From NCBI GenBank assembly GCA_028868395.1, contig JAGWUO010000016.1, positions 1 through 10,661 on the forward strand: a stretch of 10,661 nt of DNA, read 5' to 3'. The DNA comes from Cytophagales bacterium. Lineage in GTDB: Bacteria > Bacteroidota > Bacteroidia > Cytophagales > Spirosomataceae. The notes under the pieces were generated by a model that ran no database searches, was not told the DNA's origin, and worked only from the letters and a program-made list of their open reading frames with translations. The position numbers and the translations under genes were made by a program. Below, piece by piece: positions 6,955 to 10,661 of this stretch (the first letter of the stretch is position 1; every line of letters starts with the position of its first letter).

Positions 6955-6972
6955 CTTAATTATCTAATTAAG
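6955..6972 (+). promoter_or_regulatory. Palindromic operator candidate abutting the ArsR-type regulator gene
   Basis: CTTAATTA-TC-TAATTAAG is a perfect 8-bp inverted repeat with a 2-bp spacer whose last base touches the ATG at 6973. Dimeric winged-helix ArsR-type repressors bind such AT-rich palindromes. A -7-like TAATTTAG (6940-6947, one mismatch) would place the transcript start near 6953, so a bound repressor would cover both the transcript start and the start codon. Autorepression is inferred. The high A+T content makes chance palindromes more likely than usual. Confidence 0.5.
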
Positions 6973-7266
6973 ATGGACGCAAAATTCAAAGCAATCAACG
7001 ATCCTACCCGGAGAGAGATCTTGCAATTCTTAGTCAATGGCCCTCAAAACGCCGGACAGATTGCCAGTCAGTTTGATATGAGTAAACCGAGTATTTCGCA
7101 TCATTTGGATCTTTTAAAACAGGCCAAACTGATTCAAGCGGATAAAAAGGGGCAATTCATCGAGTACAAACTCGACAAGACCGGTTTTGAAGTCATTCAT
7201 GCCTGGTTCAAAACATTCTCTACCTACTTTGAATTCCCTAAGCCTAAAATTAGAATCGAAATTTAA
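6973..7266 (+). CDS. ArsR-family winged-helix transcriptional regulator (SdpR-like)
   Basis: This 97-residue single-domain protein opens with the hallmark FKAINDPTRREILQFL (residues 5-20). The first HTH helix is near 26-34, and the recognition helix region MSKPSISHHLDLLKQAKLI lies at about 36-54, followed by a wing (KKGQFIEYKL, about 58-67). It contains no cysteine and lacks the ELCVCDL metal site of arsenic/cadmium sensors. It therefore fits the non-metal SdpR/autorepressor subgroup, whose genes are usually next to a membrane or stress protein they control. Here the next gene, 8 bp away, is an unknown soluble protein and not SdpI. The palindrome against its start codon suggests it represses its own two-gene operon. 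The 52-bp gap from the isomerase gene suggests a separate transcript. The family assignment is firm; the signal is unknown. Confidence 0.9.
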   Translation: MDAKFKAINDPTRREILQFLVNGPQNAGQIASQFDMSKPSISHHLDLLKQAKLIQADKKGQFIEYKLDKTGFEVIHAWFKTFSTYFEFPKPKIRIEI

Positions 7267-7274
7267 TCTGTTTT

Positions 7275-7790
7275 ATGATGTCTCTTCACCTGCCCAGCAC
7301 TTTCCAATTTATACAGTCACATCTTCCAGCCCACACAAAAGGACTAGGAATCACTACGCTGTCTAAGCGTAATTTCTTCCAATCCATAGGTGATTATTTT
7401 GCAGAGAAATCTGGCAAAAAACGCGTTTCCTATGTAGCCGTAGGAGATGACTTTATCACGCAATTGCATTTTCAAGGAGAGAATTTAATCGCTGAGAAAA
7501 CGATCCAATTAGCTCAATTAGACCATTTTTATGTTTCTGAAGGTCAAACACCGGATGGAATCATTCACCACTTGTCTTGTGATGCTACGGTCATCGTTTC
7601 TGCGAAGAAAATGGAAGATCACCACATTAAGATTCTTCCTTGCTTATTAGGTGAAAACGCGAGTAATGTTCAAGCTATCCAAAGCATTCAGTGGGCACAA
7701 GAATCAAAGAAAGTGTTGACAGAAATCTTAAAAGGCTGGCCGGAACAAATAGCAAAGAACAAAGCAAAAATAGCAAACGAGAACGCTTAA
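7275..7790 (+). CDS. Hypothetical protein co-operonic with the ArsR-type regulator, 171 residues
   Basis: I do not recognise the family. The product has no signal peptide and no membrane span, so it is presumably cytoplasmic. Its first 130 or so residues look alpha/beta with strands such as KRVSYVAVGDDFITQLHF (about 49-66). The C-terminal 40 residues are probably helical and end in a Lys/Asn-rich tail. Two His-His/Cys groups stand out: H98, H99, C102 and H116, H117, C123, which might bind a metal or be chance. ATG codons at 7275 and 7278 are adjacent and either could be the start. The gene follows the repressor by 8 bp and is almost certainly in its operon, so it is the obvious regulated target. 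Its TAA overlaps the stop codon of the convergent MFS gene. Confidence 0.75.
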   Translation: MMSLHLPSTFQFIQSHLPAHTKGLGITTLSKRNFFQSIGDYFAEKSGKKRVSYVAVGDDFITQLHFQGENLIAEKTIQLAQLDHFYVSEGQTPDGIIHHLSCDATVIVSAKKMEDHHIKILPCLLGENASNVQAIQSIQWAQESKKVLTEILKGWPEQIAKNKAKIANENA

Positions 7791-9049
7791 TTCTCTGCTA
7801 TTTTCTGATCTACTTTCAAGTCAAACAGTTCTTTTGAAGTAATAGCTACGAGGCTGACTAATACCATCGTTACACCTGCACCAATTAGTACAGATGGGAC
7901 GGTGCCAAAAATTTTAGCGGCCACACCTGATTCAAAGGCACCCATTTCATTCGAAGTGCTGACGAATACACCGTTTACGGAGGATACTCGCCCCCTCATT
8001 TCATCTGGAGTATAGAATCGCAAAACTGTTTGACGGATTACGACAGAGATCGAATCGAAAGCGCCCGTAAAGAAAAGCGCCGTTACGGAAAGCCAAAAAT
8101 TCGTCGATAGTCCAAAAACAAAGGTGGCTAATCCAAATCCTGCGATGGCCAAAATCAGATTCCTCCAAGCGTGTTTTAAGGGAGGAAAATAGACCAATGT
8201 AACCATCGTCACCACAGCTCCTACCGAAGGAGCGGCACGTAAAATCCCTAAACCCTCCGCCCCTACTTTCAATATATCCTCCGCAAAGATGGGCAGAATG
8301 GCTATAACGCCTCCAAACAACACGGAAAACAAATCTAATGAAATGGAATAGAGGATAATTTTCGTCTTAAATACGTACGCAATTCCTTCTCTCAAACTGT
8401 GCCAAATGGATTCGTGCTGAACTGTTTTGGTGGGAATAGGGCGATTTTCGATTTGAAAAATACAAAACATCACACCTACTAGCAGCGCGATTACCGTGAT
8501 CAAGGATCCTGATAATCCGGCGTAAGCATATAAAAAACCTGCCACACCTGGTCCTAAAATGGAGCCTAATTGCCAGAAAGAACTATTCCAAGTGGCAGCA
8601 TTGGCAAAAACCTCTTTAGGTACCAGAAAGGGATTCAAAGAAGAGGCGGCGGGGCTGAAAAAGCCTTTGGAAAGACCTATAATGAAAATAACCGCATAGA
8701 TGGAATAGATATGGAAATCCTGATCAGCAGATTGCAATTGCGTACTCGAATACAATAAGAAGACTGAGGACGCAATTATCAAAGATAGGGTTACCTGCAT
8801 AATCGTTTTCTTATCCCGATTATCCGCAAAATGACCTCCAAAAAGCACCAAAGAAATAAAGGGCACCGCCTCTGCCAAGCCAATCAAACCCAAGGCAAGC
8901 GGATTGTGCGTTATCTTGTAAATTTCATACGCTAAGACTACTTCCTGAATCAACAAGGCAATGGTAAAAAGCGTATTACCGGTTACGTAAGCCCGAAATT
9001 CCGGAAAAGCTAAGGCCTTGTAGGCATCTTTATTTTGAAAAAATCCCAT
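7787..9049 (-). CDS. MFS transporter, EntS/MFS_3-like exporter
   Basis: The product has 420 residues from the ATG at 9049-9047. A further 28 in-frame codons upstream begin at a TTG, are not MFS-like and overlap the previous gene more, so they are excluded. It has about twelve hydrophobic segments. Motif A reads GGHFADNRDKK (about 71-81) and a second, degenerate copy in the C-terminal half reads FYTPDEMRGRVSSVNGVF. This layout and the first segment (AFPEFRAYVTGNTLFTIALLIQEVVLAYEIY, where FRAYVTG is typical) match the MFS_3 group with the enterobactin exporter EntS and many drug or small-molecule effluxers. It is an inner-membrane proton-driven exporter; the cargo is not predictable. The start overlaps the end of the UbiA-like gene by 20 bp, so translation is probably coupled. 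The 3' end overlaps the convergent 171-residue gene by four bases. Confidence 0.88.
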   Translation of the reverse strand: MGFFQNKDAYKALAFPEFRAYVTGNTLFTIALLIQEVVLAYEIYKITHNPLALGLIGLAEAVPFISLVLFGGHFADNRDKKTIMQVTLSLIIASSVFLLYSSTQLQSADQDFHIYSIYAVIFIIGLSKGFFSPAASSLNPFLVPKEVFANAATWNSSFWQLGSILGPGVAGFLYAYAGLSGSLITVIALLVGVMFCIFQIENRPIPTKTVQHESIWHSLREGIAYVFKTKIILYSISLDLFSVLFGGVIAILPIFAEDILKVGAEGLGILRAAPSVGAVVTMVTLVYFPPLKHAWRNLILAIAGFGLATFVFGLSTNFWLSVTALFFTGAFDSISVVIRQTVLRFYTPDEMRGRVSSVNGVFVSTSNEMGAFESGVAAKIFGTVPSVLIGAGVTMVLVSLVAITSKELFDLKVDQKIAEN

Positions 9050-9773
9050 AGAAAAAGTAGATAAGAGGACTCCAAAACGCCATATCCCCCAGCAAACGCT
9101 TCTCGTCTGAAAAAGGCAAGCGGGATAAAACAAACGTTATCCCAAATGTAACCAAAAAAGGCAAGACGATGAAGATTTCTTGGGTCGCAGCATAAATGCC
9201 ACTCAATAGCCCTACCAAAATCCATTCTGTTTTATGCAATCTTGCCTTATAAAAACGATTCGGGGATTCAATCAAATTAAAGTAACATAGATTTTGGTAA
9301 GCTAGGGCAATTAAAGGCAATACAAGTAGCATGGATTGGGGCTTTTGAACCCACACCACTAATCCCACACCTAAGCCATACAATAGGGCCGTAAATACCT
9401 CCTTTTCAGAACTCAACCAGCGTTTATGCCAAGCAAATCCGTATAGTATAACAGATATAAGTAGCGAAAATCCTGCGAATAAAACTTCCAACCGCTGAAA
9501 AGGAAGCAAACATAGAATGGACACTCCTAAGATTACTAATAGGATGCGTATTTGCGGAGATTTATCCAGATGAATTCGATGACGCTCATCTTGAACGGGC
9601 TGGAAGAGATTATCAATTTGCCTATCTAGTAAGTACAAGAACCAAACGACTAAAGCTAGAATCGCCATTTCTGAACAAAGTGGAAAGACATGAAAATACA
9701 CTTTATAAAGGAAGCATTGGTACGAAACGGAACCGATAACCACCTCTAAAGAAAGATTTCTAATAAAGCGCAT
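9030..9773 (-). CDS. Divergent UbiA-like integral membrane protein
   Basis: This 247-residue protein is very hydrophobic, with about seven to eight membrane segments. Near the N-terminus it has LLDRQIDNLFQPVQDERHR (D50, D54, D62, E63, R64, H65), which resembles the first Asp-rich prenyl-diphosphate motif of UbiA-type prenyltransferases, NDxxDxxxD, in the variant form YLLDRxxD...ERHR. Near the C-terminus RLLGDMAFWSPLIYF (D230) resembles the conserved end of those proteins, but a second full DxxxD motif is absent and the protein is shorter than the usual 280-300 residues. Catalytic activity is therefore uncertain. The ATG at 9773-9771 overlaps the end of the MOSC gene by 14 bp, and the gene's end overlaps the MFS gene by 20 bp. 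The UbiA relation is a motif-level inference; it may simply be an orphan membrane protein. Confidence 0.6.
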   Translation of the reverse strand: MRFIRNLSLEVVIGSVSYQCFLYKVYFHVFPLCSEMAILALVVWFLYLLDRQIDNLFQPVQDERHRIHLDKSPQIRILLVILGVSILCLLPFQRLEVLFAGFSLLISVILYGFAWHKRWLSSEKEVFTALLYGLGVGLVVWVQKPQSMLLVLPLIALAYQNLCYFNLIESPNRFYKARLHKTEWILVGLLSGIYAATQEIFIVLPFLVTFGITFVLSRLPFSDEKRLLGDMAFWSPLIYFFYGIFSK

Positions 9774-10572
9774 CCTTCGATTGAATAACTTGAACCTCCA
9801 TTCCTACCTGAATTTTTCCTACAGAAATAGGAACAAATTGCTGGCCAAAATAGACTTTGTGATTTAGCGTCCGAAACGATGCTAAAGCCTTTAACGTCTT
9901 TTTATCTGATTCTCCAGTCAATGGATTCACGTTTACGAGGGGACAACGGGCACAGGGTTTGGCACCTGAAAGAGAGACCTCTCCTATCTTTAATTCAGCC
10001 CAGGTATCTTCCACAAAGGGTTCTGAAGATGATACAATGATATTCGGCCTAAAACGCAGCTGATCTATGGGTTCCTCCAAGCGCTCTTGCAAAGCAGCAT
10101 AGGATCCTTTACTAACTAAAAGCAGTGGCAGGGAATCCGCAAAAGAGGTATTTTTAGCCAGTTCCGTCTGGTATTTCGCCTTCATCACCCGCGGTTTTTC
10201 CGACGAAATCCGAACAAGTTTTACCTCTTCAGACAAAGCAGTTGAAAACCACGCAGACCAATCCTCCAATACTTCGCGAGCAGTCAACTGATCTTCCCAA
10301 ATCTCTACCGGAACCCATTCCCCTAAGGCAGGCTCCCAAGTCAATTCCTTCTCTAAACCCGTCTCGGCATCTTTCACGATAAACCCACCAGGAGATTCCC
10401 TAAGTGTAAATCGCGTCAATTCCGGTCGAGTCCGTTGGGTAATGAATTGACCAGCGGCATCCACGAGCATAAAACGACGGTCACCACGCAATCCTTCCTT
10501 CTCCATCACGGATTCACTAAGTGAAACCGCGCCTAAAGACTTAATGGGATAGATATAAAGATGCGTGACCAT
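9760..10572 (-). CDS. MOSC domain protein, YcbX/mARC type molybdenum-cofactor enzyme
   Basis: The product has 270 residues from the ATG at 10572-10570; an in-frame TTG at 10599 would only add a non-conserved extension. The N-terminal MOSC_N beta-barrel starts with VTHLYIYPIKSLGAVSLSES and GLRGDRRFMLVD (about 28-38). The MOSC domain follows, with RFRPNIIV (173-180), the cysteine motif KPCARCPLVNVNPLTG (C207 and C210), and a final FGQQFVPISVGKIQVGMEVQV strand block. In YcbX and mARC a cysteine of this motif binds the molybdenum, and the enzymes reduce N-hydroxylated compounds. The ferredoxin domain found at the end of E. coli YcbX is absent, so an outside electron donor would be needed. The typical TTVDP is VNVNP here. 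It is the first gene of an overlapping three-gene leftward operon with the UbiA-like and MFS genes. Confidence 0.88.
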   Translation of the reverse strand: MVTHLYIYPIKSLGAVSLSESVMEKEGLRGDRRFMLVDAAGQFITQRTRPELTRFTLRESPGGFIVKDAETGLEKELTWEPALGEWVPVEIWEDQLTAREVLEDWSAWFSTALSEEVKLVRISSEKPRVMKAKYQTELAKNTSFADSLPLLLVSKGSYAALQERLEEPIDQLRFRPNIIVSSSEPFVEDTWAELKIGEVSLSGAKPCARCPLVNVNPLTGESDKKTLKALASFRTLNHKVYFGQQFVPISVGKIQVGMEVQVIQSKDALY

Positions 10573-10576
10573 AGAA

Positions 10577-10584
10577 CAAATGTA
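10577..10584 (-). promoter_or_regulatory. Candidate -7 element of the MOSC operon, giving a leaderless or near-leaderless transcript
   Basis: The minus strand reads TACATTTG, an exact fit to TAnnTTTG, ending only 4 bp before the ATG at 10572. Initiation at the usual distance would fall on or next to the start codon. The only TTG upstream nearby (10599-10597) is 12 bp away instead of 19-21, so the -33 half is not convincing. If real, the mRNA has essentially no leader. Confidence 0.4.
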
Positions 10585-10597
10585 AACTTTTCTGTGC

Positions 10598-10632
10598 AAA
10601 AAGCCTTATGGGTGCTTATAGGCTTAAGGCTT
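10598..10632 (-). terminator. Probable rho-independent terminator of a minus-strand gene to the right of the window
   Basis: Read on the minus strand, AAGCCTTA (10632-10625) pairs exactly with TAAGGCTT (10608-10601) around a 16-base loop, and the arm runs into a TTTTT tract (10602-10598). An overlapping alternative fold uses AAGCCTAT within the loop. The polarity fits a leftward gene ending beyond the right edge. No T run follows it on the plus strand. Confidence 0.5.
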
Positions 10633-10653
10633 CCTATTGTGACTTGATTTTGT

Positions 10654-10661
10654 TAAGTTTG
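10654..10661 (+). promoter_or_regulatory. Possible -7 element of a rightward gene beyond the window
   Basis: TAAGTTTG at the very end fits TAnnTTTG exactly. The nearest TTG upstream (10637-10639) is 14 bp away, short of the usual spacing, and no downstream gene can be seen, so this is weak. It also conflicts somewhat with reading 10598-10632 as the end of a leftward gene unless the gene is very close. Confidence 0.2.

Noticed and set aside
6973..7790. A toxin-antitoxin pair or an SdpI/SdpR immunity module
   Set aside because: The second protein is soluble, 171 residues long and lacks the membrane segments of SdpI, and neither product resembles a known toxin.
9050..9133. A 28-residue upstream extension of the MFS transporter
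   Set aside because: It starts at TTG, reads unlike any MFS N-terminus and lies inside the UbiA-like gene; the ATG at 9049 gives a typical start.
10573..10599. A 9-residue upstream extension of the MOSC protein
   Set aside because: It starts at TTG, and MOSC_N domains begin directly with the VTxLYIYPIKS strand found at the ATG at 10572.
10608..10661. A plus-strand reading frame from ATG at 10608 open to the window end
   Set aside because: Only 18 codons are visible, it has no recognisable motif, and it lies over a probable terminator.

Overview
The window is about 10.7 kb of moderately AT-rich DNA that looks like a Bacteroidota chromosome, most likely of the order Cytophagales; a more precise name would be a guess. 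The reasons are Bacteroidota-type promoter elements (a -7 box TAnnTTTG, in the best case paired with a -33 TTG), starts without clear Shine-Dalgarno sequences, and families common in that phylum: PepSY-like lipoproteins, NIPSNAP proteins, PVC-type haem-binding dehydrogenases and Tat-exported sugar isomerase-like proteins. There is no tRNA, rRNA, transposon, CRISPR array or phage gene. Gene spacing is tight and base use is uniform, so the stretch reads as ordinary chromosome.

Left edge (1-433). On the minus strand, the first 19 codons of a probable lgt (prolipoprotein diacylglyceryl transferase) run off the window. Just upstream of it is a 46-codon minus-strand reading frame with a signal peptide and a very good Bacteroidota promoter. 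The rest is intergenic sequence before the first plus-strand gene.

Plus-strand block (434-7790). A 390-residue lipoprotein built of about five PepSY-like repeats ends at a perfect 30-nt palindromic terminator. A soluble protein of unknown function follows. Next comes a tight three-gene set: an exported tandem NIPSNAP protein, a 998-residue exported beta-propeller/HEAT/cytochrome c fusion, and a Tat-signal hydroxypyruvate-isomerase-like TIM barrel, with gaps of 5 and 1 bp. All three look exported, so together they suggest periplasmic oxidation and isomerisation of a sugar or sugar acid; the substrate cannot be read from the sequence. After 52 bp comes a small ArsR-type repressor with a palindrome directly against its start codon, then, 8 bp on, a 171-residue protein of unknown function.

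Minus-strand block (7787-10572). Three overlapping genes run leftward: a MOSC-domain protein of the YcbX/mARC type, a divergent UbiA-like membrane protein and an MFS_3/EntS-like exporter. The MFS gene meets the 171-residue gene tail to tail, and the two stop codons share a TTAA. Upstream of the MOSC gene are a -7 element almost touching its ATG and a probable terminator of a minus-strand gene lying beyond the window.

No clearly new defence or mobile system is visible. The best leads are the short secreted cationic reading frame at the left, the all-exported NIPSNAP/cytochrome/isomerase operon, and the repressor plus unknown-protein pair.
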